A stretch of 64,000 bases of DNA, taken from Gynuella sunshinyii YC6258 (GTDB lineage: Bacteria; Pseudomonadota; Gammaproteobacteria; Pseudomonadales; Natronospirillaceae). Below are positions 43,589 through 51,971 of this stretch, piece by piece. Location of the stretch: contig NZ_CP007142.1 of the NCBI RefSeq assembly GCF_000940805.1, forward strand, positions 2,084,593 through 2,148,592, in the 5' to 3' direction. The notes beneath the pieces are model-generated. The model saw only the letters and a program-made list of their open reading frames with translations. It was not told where the DNA came from and did not search any database. A program made the translations under genes and the position numbers. Position 1 is the stretch's first letter, and the number at the start of each line of letters is the position of its first letter.

Positions 43589-45747
43589 TTTATACCTCCG
43601 GTTCGACCGGCCAACCCAAGGGTGTCATGGTCGAACATCATGCCCTGATGAATCTGGCACACTGGATTCACAGCATGGCGCAGCAGCATTTTGGCGATCA
43701 GTGTCAGAACTGGGCATTGAATGCACCGCTGGCGTTCGATGCGTCGCTGAAAATGGTCACTCAACTGGCCTTTGGTGTGTCACTGCACATTCTGCCGGAA
43801 TCACTGCGATTGCAGCCGGCTCAACTGATGCAGTATTTCCAGCAGCACGCCATTGCAGTCGCGGATATCACGCCGTCGTTGTTGGAGATTGTGTTGCAGG
43901 AAGCTGAATCCACTGAGCAGTCACTGCCGCATCTGTTGATCGGTGGCGAAGCCATTCATGCACGGTTGTGGGATACGTTGAGCCGTTACGGCGAACAACA
44001 TCAACGGGTGTTTGTGAATGTCTATGGTCCAACCGAAGCCACGGTGGACAGCAGTTACAGCGTGATCACCAGAGCGCAGTCGCCCAACATCGGTGTTCCG
44101 ATTGATAATGTTCAGTTATACGCCATGGATGCCCGGCAGCAGTTGTTGCCAGCCGGATATTGCGGCGAATTGTGCATCGCCGGCAATGGTCTGGCGCGTG
44201 GTTATCTGAACCAGCCGGCGTTGAGTCAGGAAAAATTCCCGCTCGTAACCCTGGCCGATGGTCGACGCGTGCGGATGTACCGCACCGGCGACAAAGTTCG
44301 CCTGCGTGAGGATGGTCGCCTGGATTATCTTGGCCGGATGGACAATCAGGTGAAGATTCGTGGTTTCCGCATTGAACCTGGGGAGATCGATCATCATCTG
44401 TTGGCACTGGAGATGGTTGCGGCTTGTTGTACCGTGGTTCGCAATGATGCCCAGGGCAACCGCATGTTGGTCAGTTATCTGGTCCCGCAACAAATGCCGG
44501 ACACCCACTCCGACTGGATTCAGACCGTCCGCTCGATGCTGATGGCTCGTTTACCGCACTACATGATTCCATCGGCATTCAAGTTGATGCCACGACTGCC
44601 GGTAACGGTGAACAACAAAATCGACAAACAGATGCTTCCGGCAGAGGATCTGAGTGCGCAAACTTTCTATGCTGCTGCGGAAACTGCCGTGGAAGCCCGA
44701 CTGGTGTCGATTTGGTCCCGTCTACTGGCGGTTGAAGAATCCCGGTTCAGTGTTACTCAGAGTGTTTTCGAACTCGGGGCTCACTCGCTGTTGTTGATGA
44801 ATGCGCTGGCGGAGATGAGGCGCAGCGGTATGGAAGCCTCTCTGAAAGCCATTTACGAATATCCCTCCATTCGCGATTTTGCTGCGCATCTGCAGAGCGA
44901 TACGGTTTCTGATAGCCAGGGGTGTGTGATCCGGTTGAATCAGTGCTCTGATGGCCAGCCGTTATTTATCTTCCATCCGTTTGGCGGGCGTTGCGATGGC
45001 TATGTGACGCTGGCAAAAGCATTGGAAAATGTCTGCCCCGTTTATGGGGTGCAGGCACCGTTCACCTATCGCCACGCCTTTTCGTTCAGTCAGTTGAGTC
45101 AGTTGTGTGATTTCTACATAGAGGGTCTCAGGCACTATCAACCCAATGGGCCGTATCGCATTGCCGGCTGGTCTGCCGGAGGCAATATCGCTGCCATGGT
45201 GGCCGCCAGATTGACAGCGGCCGGTGACGAGGTGCAGAGCCTGATCATCATCGATGCATTGCTGGGGCGTCAGCTGACCAGCACACCCAAGACTGAATTC
45301 GAACATCTTCTGGAAGTGTTGAAGATTGAATTACAGGACGAAGATGACACTTCTTCGGAATTCGCATTGCCTGATGTGCTTGCCCGGCAATTGGATGGTC
45401 AGCATATCGAACAGCAGATTCAGACGGTGGCTGAGTATCTGGTGGCGGAGCAGCGCAACGATTTTATGGATGCCGAACAGATTGCCATTGCGCTGCGATT
45501 TGGCATTGACTTCAACGCCGTTGATCGCTCGGTGCCGCCTTTTGCCATGACCGGTAAATCAGTGCTGATTTCGGCCTCTCGCAATCCTTCTGCGATACGG
45601 AAGGATGTCTTTGACGGTTGGTTAAATGTGGTGCGGGCTCCGGCTAATGAAAGCTACAGCGTAGACACCGAGCACCACCGTATGATGCGGGATGACAGTG
45701 TGCGGAAAATTGCTGCCATATTGCGTAAAGAGTTAAGGGGTCAGTGA
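43585..45747 (+). CDS. NRPS subunit 5, 3' part: A(Glu, rest)-T-TE
   Basis: This frame becomes in-register with subunit 5 from about 43528 (residues ENPARLPEQ match the paralogous A domain); the GTG at 43585 is inside the A3 core ([10 protein letters not shown]) and is an ORF-caller start, not a native one. It holds the A domain to about 44640, a carrier near 44757 whose core reads FELGAHSLL (Ala for the second Gly of LGGHS), and a type I thioesterase 44935-45740 with the nucleophile elbow GWSAGG and a C-terminal EHHRM likely to contain the catalytic His. The pocket code DAKDLGVVDK matches a published glutamate code exactly; the glutamine code differs by one residue (DAQ). The TE should release the finished peptide by hydrolysis or macrocyclization; which one cannot be told from sequence. 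It is the last NRPS domain and marks the end of the assembly line. Confidence 0.92.
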   Translation: MIYTSGSTGQPKGVMVEHHALMNLAHWIHSMAQQHFGDQCQNWALNAPLAFDASLKMVTQLAFGVSLHILPESLRLQPAQLMQYFQQHAIAVADITPSLLEIVLQEAESTEQSLPHLLIGGEAIHARLWDTLSRYGEQHQRVFVNVYGPTEATVDSSYSVITRAQSPNIGVPIDNVQLYAMDARQQLLPAGYCGELCIAGNGLARGYLNQPALSQEKFPLVTLADGRRVRMYRTGDKVRLREDGRLDYLGRMDNQVKIRGFRIEPGEIDHHLLALEMVAACCTVVRNDAQGNRMLVSYLVPQQMPDTHSDWIQTVRSMLMARLPHYMIPSAFKLMPRLPVTVNNKIDKQMLPAEDLSAQTFYAAAETAVEARLVSIWSRLLAVEESRFSVTQSVFELGAHSLLLMNALAEMRRSGMEASLKAIYEYPSIRDFAAHLQSDTVSDSQGCVIRLNQCSDGQPLFIFHPFGGRCDGYVTLAKALENVCPVYGVQAPFTYRHAFSFSQLSQLCDFYIEGLRHYQPNGPYRIAGWSAGGNIAAMVAARLTAAGDEVQSLIIIDALLGRQLTSTPKTEFEHLLEVLKIELQDEDDTSSEFALPDVLARQLDGQHIEQQIQTVAEYLVAEQRNDFMDAEQIAIALRFGIDFNAVDRSVPPFAMTGKSVLISASRNPSAIRKDVFDGWLNVVRAPANESYSVDTEHHRMMRDDSVRKIAAILRKELRGQ

Positions 45748-45844
45748 AAATGCTCTGTTTTCCAGAGCCCAAAGTAATAACCGAATAAAACACTCCCATA
45801 GATTGGTGAGTGAATACATTTTGATATAAAAGGATCAGCTTATT

Positions 45845-47449
45845 ATGGGCGACAGTTACTACCTGAAAGAAGATGTGTATATCGAACCGCTGTTTAACCA
45901 CTGGTATGCATGGCCATATCTGATGGCGCCGGCAACGGCGGCCAGACATCTGACCAACACACACAGACGGATCATGAAATCCTATGTGAAGAATTACGAA
46001 CTGCATATTCTGGCTAAAGAGCATAAGGCTTTAACCGGTGGCGATTTTGTCGATTGCACCGAAGAACAATTGGAGGACATCAAACAGCTGATCGCTGAGA
46101 TCGAAGACAACTGTAGCGAACTGGTCGCACTGTCTTCAGATATCAAAAAGCTGAATGAATTGATGGCTAGCCATGTCACCGGTGAAAGCATCGAGTATCT
46201 CTATGAACAGGTACCCGAAGGACTCAAAGGCTACGTCGAGTTGTTCATGGACATGGAACATAATCCCGGTTACCGCTTGATCGAACCGCTGTTGTATAAC
46301 AGTCACTATTACCGGCCCGACCTGCAATCCATATCCCTTGGTCTGATCTCCAAAGTCGGTGACCGGCCATTTGTGTTCAGTACCCCACGGCTGCCGGATA
46401 ATAACCACCTGCAGCTGGATGCCGAGTTCAACGATCCGTTCTGGGATACCTTGTGCCGTGCCCGCGAATATCCATTATCATCACAACAAATCAAGGAGCT
46501 GTTTGATGGTCGGCAGCTCAGTGGCGGGTTAACGGTGGAAGAGTTATTTACTGAAACACCCAGTCAGCACCAACATCAGCCGGTGACTTCCGGTATACGG
46601 TTGACCTATACCGGACATGCCGGATTTCTGATCGAGAGTGAGGATGTCAGCATTCTGATCGATCCGGTGATTGCGAGCCGGGGTGATCAGTATGCCAACG
46701 ACGTGGTGAGCTTCAGTGAACTGCCGGAGAAAATCGATTACATCTGTTTGACCCACAATCACCAGGACCATATCAATATCGAGACCCTGCTGCAGTTGCG
46801 TTATAAAACCGGAAAAATTCTGGTACCGAAAAATAATGGCGGTAGCCTGGCTGACCCTTCCATGAAACTGATTCTCAAACAGCTCAAATTCACGGTGGAA
46901 GAAATGGAAGATCTGGACCAGATCGAGATTTCCCACGGTCGCATTACCGCGATTCCGTTCCTGGGTGAACATGGTGATCTGAACATTCGCAGCAAGGCCG
47001 CCTGGCTGGTCGAACTGCGCGGCAAGAAGTGCTTCTTTGGTGCCGATTCCGCCAATCCGGATATTAATCTCTATCGGCATATGCAGCCCCTGCTCGCGGA
47101 CGCCGATGTATTTGCCGTAGGGATGGAATGTGTGGGTGCACCCTATACCTGGCTGTATGGCGCACTGAACACCAAAAAGGTGGCACCGGTCATTCGCGAG
47201 TCACGGCGCCTCAACGGCTCCGATTCGGCTCAGGCCATCGAGATGGTCAAACTCCTCAAGCCTCGGCAGGTGTTTATTTACGCCCTGGGTATGGAGCCCT
47301 GGTACAAGTACTTTATCGGTCTGGATTACAGCGAGGGTGCTAAACAGATTGATGAATCCGACCACATGCTGAAACTGTGTGAGGGGATCAAAACACCCGC
47401 GGAAAAACTATTTGGCCGCAAGGTTATGAGCCTGGTAACCAGTGCTTGA
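45845..47449 (+). CDS. CmlA-type diiron beta-hydroxylase (metallo-beta-lactamase fold) for carrier-bound amino acids
   Basis: A 534-aa protein, the length of CmlA from chloramphenicol biosynthesis. The N-terminal third (DVYIEPLFNHWYAWPYLMAP...) matches the all-family N-terminal domain of CmlA-like hydroxylases; the C-terminal part is a metallo-beta-lactamase fold. Metal ligands visible: THNHQDH (H304, H306, D308, H309), E375 in GEHGDL and D401 in FGADS. The Glu at the fifth position replaces the His of hydrolases, as in CmlA, and supports an oxygen-activating diiron site rather than a hydrolase. Family members hydroxylate the beta-carbon of an amino acid bound to an NRPS carrier. Which residue is modified here is unknown; Asp is one candidate. 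ATG at 45845 follows AGGA at 45831-45834. It lies 97 bp after the TE gene on the same strand, so it is probably the last gene of the biosynthetic operon. Confidence 0.87.
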   Translation: MGDSYYLKEDVYIEPLFNHWYAWPYLMAPATAARHLTNTHRRIMKSYVKNYELHILAKEHKALTGGDFVDCTEEQLEDIKQLIAEIEDNCSELVALSSDIKKLNELMASHVTGESIEYLYEQVPEGLKGYVELFMDMEHNPGYRLIEPLLYNSHYYRPDLQSISLGLISKVGDRPFVFSTPRLPDNNHLQLDAEFNDPFWDTLCRAREYPLSSQQIKELFDGRQLSGGLTVEELFTETPSQHQHQPVTSGIRLTYTGHAGFLIESEDVSILIDPVIASRGDQYANDVVSFSELPEKIDYICLTHNHQDHINIETLLQLRYKTGKILVPKNNGGSLADPSMKLILKQLKFTVEEMEDLDQIEISHGRITAIPFLGEHGDLNIRSKAAWLVELRGKKCFFGADSANPDINLYRHMQPLLADADVFAVGMECVGAPYTWLYGALNTKKVAPVIRESRRLNGSDSAQAIEMVKLLKPRQVFIYALGMEPWYKYFIGLDYSEGAKQIDESDHMLKLCEGIKTPAEKLFGRKVMSLVTSA

Positions 47450-47498
47450 GCTTTGCCATTGAACAGTACCGAAGTGGTTATGGATGATGGCTTTGGTA

Positions 47499-47543
47499 TT
47501 GTTTGAGGAGTCTGTACCAAAAGGTGCGCAGATTCCTCAACAA
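47499..47543 (+). terminator. Imperfect hairpin after the hydroxylase gene
   Basis: TTGTTTGAGGAGTCTG (47499-47514) pairs with CAGATTCCTCAACAA (47529-47543) with one bulge and one mismatch. It lies 50 bp after the hydroxylase stop and could end the NRPS operon. There is no clear T-run, so intrinsic termination is uncertain. Confidence 0.4.
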
Positions 47544-47712
47544 TTCGAGACTTTCAGATCACTCCCCGAAAATCGAATAGTCTTGGCCCCTTTTTTCTGT
47601 ATTCAGCCGGTGGTCTAGTAGTCGACGCCACCTTGATACGCTCAGTTAATAACACTAATTTGATCTATATATGAAACATTAAAACTATTAATGATCTATG
47701 TATGGTACAAAA

Positions 47713-47928
47713 ATTCCAAAACCCCCTGTAAGAACCTATTCCCGCTATCCCGAAGATGCACTATCGCTGCTGGCCGGTTTGATACGTGCCTCAAGACTTG
47801 AGAAAAAAAATGAACACTCGACCGTGCAGGCATCTCCAGAGAGATGTTTGTCCGCATCGAAAAAGCAGATCCCAAATGCGAAATTGGAGCCGCTTTTGAA
47901 GTGGCCAGAATTGTCGGGGTGAGTTAAT
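47713..47928 (+). pseudogene. hipB: hipB antitoxin relic (HTH, XRE family)
   Basis: The first frame reads PVRTYSRYPEDALSLLAGLI and RASRLEKK, the usual N-terminus of HipB-like antitoxins. After the poly-A run near 47802-47809 the homology moves to another frame: DRAGISREMFVRIEKADP, then KCEIGAAFEVARIVGVS and a stop at about 47928. That is the second half of the HTH domain. About five codons are missing between the pieces and a TGA intervenes, so the gene is broken. The 74-aa open frame 47698-47922 is only partly in the ancestral frame and should not be annotated as a real protein. It lies directly before the hipA relic, as in an intact hipBA locus. Confidence 0.8.
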
Positions 47929-48203
47929 TTTACGAGACTCTGGCTGAAATTATCCTGACCCCAAAGGAAACCCTGCGAGAGTTGTCCAAATGTATGATTT
48001 TTAACATTTTATCCGGAAACACAAACGATCATGCCAGAAATCATGCAGTCTGTTGGGATGGAAAAATGCTTTCACTGACACCAGCTTATGATATCTGCCC
48101 TCAGGGGTGCACCGGAAACGAAGTATCGAAAGCTATGCATATAGCTGTTAGTAACAAGATGAGCCAATTGGCAACCTGTTTGCAAACAGTACACAACTTT
48201 CTG
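47929..48203 (+). pseudogene. hipA: hipA kinase relic, C-terminal segment
   Basis: Continuous frame beginning FYETLAEIILTPKETLREL and continuing MIFNILSGNTNDHARNH, then LSLTPAYDICPQ and SQLATCLQTVHNFL. The segment around NxxDHxRNH and the TPAYDICP motif belong to the kinase C-terminal lobe of HipA toxins. About 250 N-terminal residues are missing, so this is a deletion remnant fused almost directly to the hipB relic. Homology stops abruptly at NFL (48203). The next expected HipA residues (LSPDxAKxI...) are found 1.6 kb downstream at 49821, beyond the adhP gene. Confidence 0.8.
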
Positions 48204-48588
48204 TTCTTTTTTCTCCCTCAGAAATCATCTGCGCTTTACAGCATTTTACAGCACTTTGCATGAATCAGGCTAAAAGCCATCTTGCTGTTAATACGCTGAA
48301 AATACAGCATTAATATGCGAAGAAGACTTCTGCCCGACGCAGAATATCCTGTTCCGGCTTCATGTCATGCATTTCTTTTATCACAGACAACGAAAGGCCA
48401 AAACAGTTACTAAATAACGATATCCCTGGACACAGAACAAGTTCACCGAGGATTTGGACACAGAGACAAGTTTTGCGGACTGACAGGCAAGTTTTTTTTT
48501 ATGTATTCCTTAAAGTGTCTGTTCCCGGGTACAAAAAAAATAGCTGTGAATTCATCTAACAACCCATATTTTCAAACAGGAGTTTGCC
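48204..48588. other. Intergenic region before adhP, no gene recognised
   Basis: Low-complexity, AT-leaning DNA. The 65-aa open frame 48362-48559 has no recognisable domain and no convincing ribosome site. It contains three imperfect direct repeats (separate entry) and the adhP ribosome site AGGAG just before 48589. Confidence 0.5.
48428..48493. repeat. Three imperfect 16-17-bp direct repeats upstream of adhP
   Basis: GGACACAGAACAAGTT (48428-48443), GGACACAGAGACAAGTT (48456-48472) and GGACTGACAGGCAAGTT (48477-48493) share GGAC...CAAGTT in the same orientation, 95-160 bp before the adhP ATG. They could be regulator sites or remains of mobile-element ends. Confidence 0.5.
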
Positions 48589-49602
48589 ATGAAAGCCGCT
48601 ATTACAAGTACATTGGGCTCCATTTTAAAGATTGAAGACGTACAAAAACCTACTATCGAGCCACATCAGATATTAGTAAAAATTCACGCCTGTGGCGTAT
48701 GCCATACAGACCTTCATGCCTGTCATGGAGATTGGCCTGTCAAACCGACATTACCTTTAATTCCCGGACATGAAGGCGTCGGTGAAATTGTTGAAGTGGG
48801 TGAAGCTGTCTCCCATTTAGGCATTGGCGATAGAGTGGGTATCCCTTGGTTATACAGTACCTGTGGTCATTGTGAATACTGTTTAAGTGGACAAGAAAGC
48901 CTCTGTTTATCCCAGCAAAATGCAGGCTATTCTGTCGCTGGCAGTTACGCCGAATACTGCGCAGCTCATGCGGATTATGTGGTAAAAATTCCAGAAGGCC
49001 TGGATTACGTGGCTGCTGCGCCAATCTTCTGTGCCGGCGTCACCACTTATAAAGCCTTAAAGGTATCTGATGCCAAACCTGGTCAATGGGTCGCGGTATT
49101 CGGGGTTGGTGGGCTCGGCCACTTAGCCGTGCAATATGCTATCGCTATGGGATTTCGCGTTGTGGCGGTCGATACAGGTGATGCCAAACGCGAATTGGCT
49201 ACGTCATTAGGGGCTGAATACTTCTTTGATTTTATGACAGACAATATAGTCGAAGATATTAAAGCGGCTACGGATGGTGTTCACGCCAGTGTATGTACTG
49301 CCGTAAGTAAGGCTGGATTCCGTCAAAGCTATGATGTGGTACGCCGTGGCGGCAAATGCGTCTTGGTTGGTCTACCACCAGAGGATATGCCATTACCCAT
49401 ATTCGATACTGTGCTCAACGGCGTCAGTGTTGTTGGCTCAATTGTTGGCACACGTAAAGACTTGGAAGAATGTTTGGAATTCGCTGCTCGCGGCAAGGTT
49501 AAAGCCATTATTACCGAGAAATCTCTTGATGATATTAATGAGATCTTTGCGGATATGGAGAAAGGCGATATTACCGGACGTATCGTGATGTCTATTTCCT
49601 AA
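48589..49602 (+). CDS. adhP: Zinc-dependent alcohol dehydrogenase (AdhP type)
   Basis: A 337-aa medium-chain dehydrogenase that oxidises alcohols or reduces aldehydes with NAD(H) in the cytoplasm. Visible: catalytic-zinc region [16 protein letters not shown] and GHEGVGE, structural-zinc cysteines in [15 protein letters not shown], and the Rossmann motif [13 protein letters not shown]. Length and order match AdhP/Adh1-type enzymes. ATG at 48589 follows AACAGGAG. It is a single-gene unit with its own hairpin terminator. Codon and base use is less GC-rich than the NRPS genes. Its flanks carry the two separated parts of a hipA relic, which suggests that this gene arrived as an insertion. No link to peptide synthesis is evident. 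Confidence 0.93.
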   Translation: MKAAITSTLGSILKIEDVQKPTIEPHQILVKIHACGVCHTDLHACHGDWPVKPTLPLIPGHEGVGEIVEVGEAVSHLGIGDRVGIPWLYSTCGHCEYCLSGQESLCLSQQNAGYSVAGSYAEYCAAHADYVVKIPEGLDYVAAAPIFCAGVTTYKALKVSDAKPGQWVAVFGVGGLGHLAVQYAIAMGFRVVAVDTGDAKRELATSLGAEYFFDFMTDNIVEDIKAATDGVHASVCTAVSKAGFRQSYDVVRRGGKCVLVGLPPEDMPLPIFDTVLNGVSVVGSIVGTRKDLEECLEFAARGKVKAIITEKSLDDINEIFADMEKGDITGRIVMSIS

Positions 49603-49615
49603 GCTGCGGAGAAAT

Positions 49616-49651
49616 AAAAAAGGAGCCCTGCAAAAGTAGCGCTCCTTTTTT
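49616..49651 (+). terminator. Intrinsic terminator of adhP
   Basis: AAAAAAGGAGC (49616-49626) and GCTCCTTTTTT (49641-49651) form a perfect 11-bp stem with a 14-nt loop; the descending arm provides the T-run. It starts 14 bp after the adhP stop and the A-run could make it bidirectional. Confidence 0.85.
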
Positions 49652-49820
49652 ATTTGCCGTCTTTATTTGGCTTGAAAATCATCTTACGGCGAGTTTTTTA
49701 AACTTGGACCAACAGGCAGAGTTTCGCCTGCTAATGTTGATAACTTCATATCGTCCTGTTGATCCATCTCAAGGCGTTGTTGCCACGGTGCCGGGCATTT
49801 ATCTTTTTTCGGTTTAGCCG

Positions 49821-49978
49821 TTGTCACCGGATGGGGCAAAGGAAATTTTTTTGCGCATCAGATACAAACTATTAAAGACAACTGGAATGCCGGTTGCGAT
49901 GAAGCGGCGCTCAGTGAGGTTGACAGGCATTTGTTATGGCAGAGACAGTTTTTGAATCCGTATTCATTATATTGTTAA
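49821..49978 (+). pseudogene. hipA: hipA relic, extreme C-terminus
   Basis: LSPDGAKEI is read from 49821, then after a one-base slip in the T-run AHQIQTIKDNWNAGCDEAA and LSEVDRHLLWQRQFLNPY to a stop at 49976-49978. This is the conserved C-terminal helix region of HipA toxins (CDEAxLSExDRxLLWxRQFLNP). It continues where the upstream relic ends (NFL at 48203), so the two were probably one gene. The rest of 49652-50078 holds no gene that I recognise. Confidence 0.78.
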
Positions 49979-50010
49979 CCCTGTAATCCACTATGACGGA
50001 AAATAACAAC

Positions 50011-50047
50011 GACATTCAAATAAACCAGGAAGGCCTGTTTGAATGTC
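50011..50047. terminator. Inverted repeat between hipA tail and CARF nuclease gene
   Basis: GACATTCAAA (50011-50020) and TTTGAATGTC (50038-50047) are perfect 10-bp arms, with a further CAGG/CCTG pairing inside. It lies 32 bp beyond the 3' end of the minus-strand nuclease gene and may terminate it. Read on the minus strand it is followed by a T-rich stretch. Confidence 0.45.
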
Positions 50048-50078
50048 TGGTTAACAGGGCAATAGAATCGTAAGATCC

Positions 50079-51245
50079 CTAAAAAATCGAATAGTCGTGT
50101 GTTCGTAATCTCTCAATCAGTTGGTGTCGTAATTGCCCAATGGTGCGACGGTCGCAGATTTGTACATCAAACAGTTCTGCCCGTTGATGATGTTTTGGAT
50201 GAATATCATGGAAACTGGTAATCATACCGGTGGTGCGGAATCCGCCGAGATGTTTAAGCATGGAGCCGAGTTTGTACACCACATGCTGGGCATTGCGGTA
50301 GTCCAGCAGTGCGGTCTTGCATTCAATCACGATCAGCCGGTTGTCGTAGAGAGCCAGCACGTCGAGTTCGTTGCGGATCGAGAATTTTTGTTTGCTGCCC
50401 AACCAGCGTACCTGAACGCTGCGGGCGACATCCTGTAAGCGTGGGAATTCCGAGCGCAGTTGAAACAGTTCACTGAATACCCGTTCCTCCAGCCAGCCAC
50501 CATTGGCAAAAAACCGTGCCTCTTCACTGGCGAATGTCAGCTGCTGTTGATGCATCTCGGCCAGGCCGGCGTCACTCAGTTGATCCAGGATTTCCAGAAA
50601 CATATGATCACCACGTAGTTCGTGGCGCGGAATATTGCAGTGCAAATGATCTTCCGCCTGGCTGGCGTAGTAATTCAATTTGGCGATGGCCAGGCTGTAA
50701 GCGCGCGCCTGAGCCTGCCATTTTTTTGCCAGTTCGCGTTGTTCCGGCGGAATGTGTGAGCGGCTGAGGGATTCTACCTCCAGCCCATGAGCCTGCAGAA
50801 AGGTTGGCAGCTTGACGTTATCCTGCAGCGCAAAATCCGGTTGCTGGTCCGGGTTACTCAACCAGCGCACCCAGTCCTTGTTTAAAAAGAATACCGGCAG
50901 GTCGCGATAGAAAAACACCTCATGAGCAATGATAGCGACAGGTCGATAACCACCGGTGCTGTTCAAAATCAGTTTATGGCCCTGAGCCAGATGCTGTGCC
51001 ACCACGGACTCAAAGGTCTGGCGCAGTAAATCCGTTTGCCAGGCATCCGGAAGGTCCAGCAATGTGCACTGAATTCCCATGGGTTTACAGGCTTCTATTA
51101 ACCACTGTCGGTGCTCCAGGTAAGGGCTGTTGGCCGTGGCTGCGAGGATGACTTCATCTGGTTTCAGGCGCAGATCCAGCAACGGGCACAGGTTCTGGCC
51201 CGGTTGTTCTGATACCAGCACCAGCTGGACTGTTTTGATACTCAT
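50079..51245 (-). CDS. Card1/Can2-like CARF-domain nuclease (DUF1887 family)
   Basis: A 388-aa protein. The N-terminal half is a CARF-like Rossmann domain with the ligand-loop motif LILNSTGGYRPVA near 92-104. The C-terminal half is a PD-(D/E)XK nuclease with NELDVLALYDNRLIVIECKT: D295, E308 and K310 are the likely catalytic residues, and GGWLEERV near 249-256 supplies the family helix. Card1/Can2 enzymes are type III CRISPR ancillary effectors activated by cyclic tetra-adenylate that cut nucleic acids. No cas gene or CRISPR array lies within this window, so it is either a solitary family member or served by a distant locus. ATG at 51245-51243 has AAGGAAG upstream on the minus strand. It is monocistronic here. 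Family assignment is strong; ligand and substrate are inferred. Confidence 0.85.
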   Translation of the reverse strand: MSIKTVQLVLVSEQPGQNLCPLLDLRLKPDEVILAATANSPYLEHRQWLIEACKPMGIQCTLLDLPDAWQTDLLRQTFESVVAQHLAQGHKLILNSTGGYRPVAIIAHEVFFYRDLPVFFLNKDWVRWLSNPDQQPDFALQDNVKLPTFLQAHGLEVESLSRSHIPPEQRELAKKWQAQARAYSLAIAKLNYYASQAEDHLHCNIPRHELRGDHMFLEILDQLSDAGLAEMHQQQLTFASEEARFFANGGWLEERVFSELFQLRSEFPRLQDVARSVQVRWLGSKQKFSIRNELDVLALYDNRLIVIECKTALLDYRNAQHVVYKLGSMLKHLGGFRTTGMITSFHDIHPKHHQRAELFDVQICDRRTIGQLRHQLIERLRTHDYSIF

Positions 51246-51971
51246 ATGAACTTCCTTGGGAAACTGCCCGGATTATTGAAAATTGGCCTCAAAAATACCA
51301 GAGGAAGGCTATTTTTCAGAGCGCTTATCACTGTTGCCGCAAGAAAGGGTTGATATTGAAATCTGCAAAATATTTGAAGTTATTTTTGAACACAAGGATA
51401 TCAACGGATGCTGGAAGTGACATGGCAATCCAAATGGCGCGATCTGAACAGGAGACATGATTGATATATCCACATGGAGTATTTGGGGGGAAACAGCTGC
51501 CTGCTGTTTTCGATTGCGCTGTCAGTTTTGGGTTGAAAGCTGGTACAGAATCGCGAGGCGACATTTCCGTTGAGTCTTAATCCGGCTTTTACTTACGTGG
51601 GGTCTTACGGCATTGAAACGGAGTCCCGCCGATAGAAATTTCATGCCTGTTTGTCATGGATGCATCACAGGATTTGTCTGAAAAAAATATTTACCGGCGA
51701 CAAATTTTCCATACTCATAATTGCCGGATGAGGGTTTTGCATGTGTTTAAATAAGATTTTTTAAATACGAACGAGCCTTTGCTGCCCCTGTTTATTCCGT
51801 TTAATCGCCTGACCGGCAGTACTTCACAGGCACGGGCGTCTGGGGAGTGGAGCTACAAATACAGCGTGAGTGTCCACTCACGGGCAGGAAACCATTGTTC
51901 TCGCACACGACTATGGCCAGGAGAGAACTCCCTTTACGGCTCAATTGTGCGTTCGTCGGCTTAAGACGGTA
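51246..51971. other. 726-bp intergenic region without a recognised gene
   Basis: Open frames 51328-51564 (minus) and 51779-51964 (plus) show no known domain or ribosome site. The only clear structure is a short perfect hairpin, CGTGAGTG (51865-51872) with CACTCACG (51875-51882), about 90 bp from the 3' end of the TetR gene. The remainder is featureless to me. Confidence 0.5.

Noticed and set aside
43585-43600. GTG at 43585 as the start of a separate stand-alone A-T-TE gene
   Set aside because: It lies inside the A3 core motif [10 protein letters not shown]; in-frame homology continues upstream to 43528, so this is a frameshifted part of subunit 5.
43585-45747. Tandem TE or terminal reductase for release
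   Set aside because: Only one alpha/beta-hydrolase with GWSAGG follows the last carrier; no Rossmann reductase motif is present.
47698-47922. 74-aa hypothetical gene
   Set aside because: Only its first part is in the ancestral hipB frame; the rest of the hipB homology lies in another frame, so it is a relic rather than a gene.
48362-48559. 65-aa open frame before adhP
   Set aside because: No ribosome site, no domain; it overlaps the direct repeats and the low-complexity promoter region.
51328-51564. 78-aa minus-strand open frame
   Set aside because: No recognisable domain or ribosome site.
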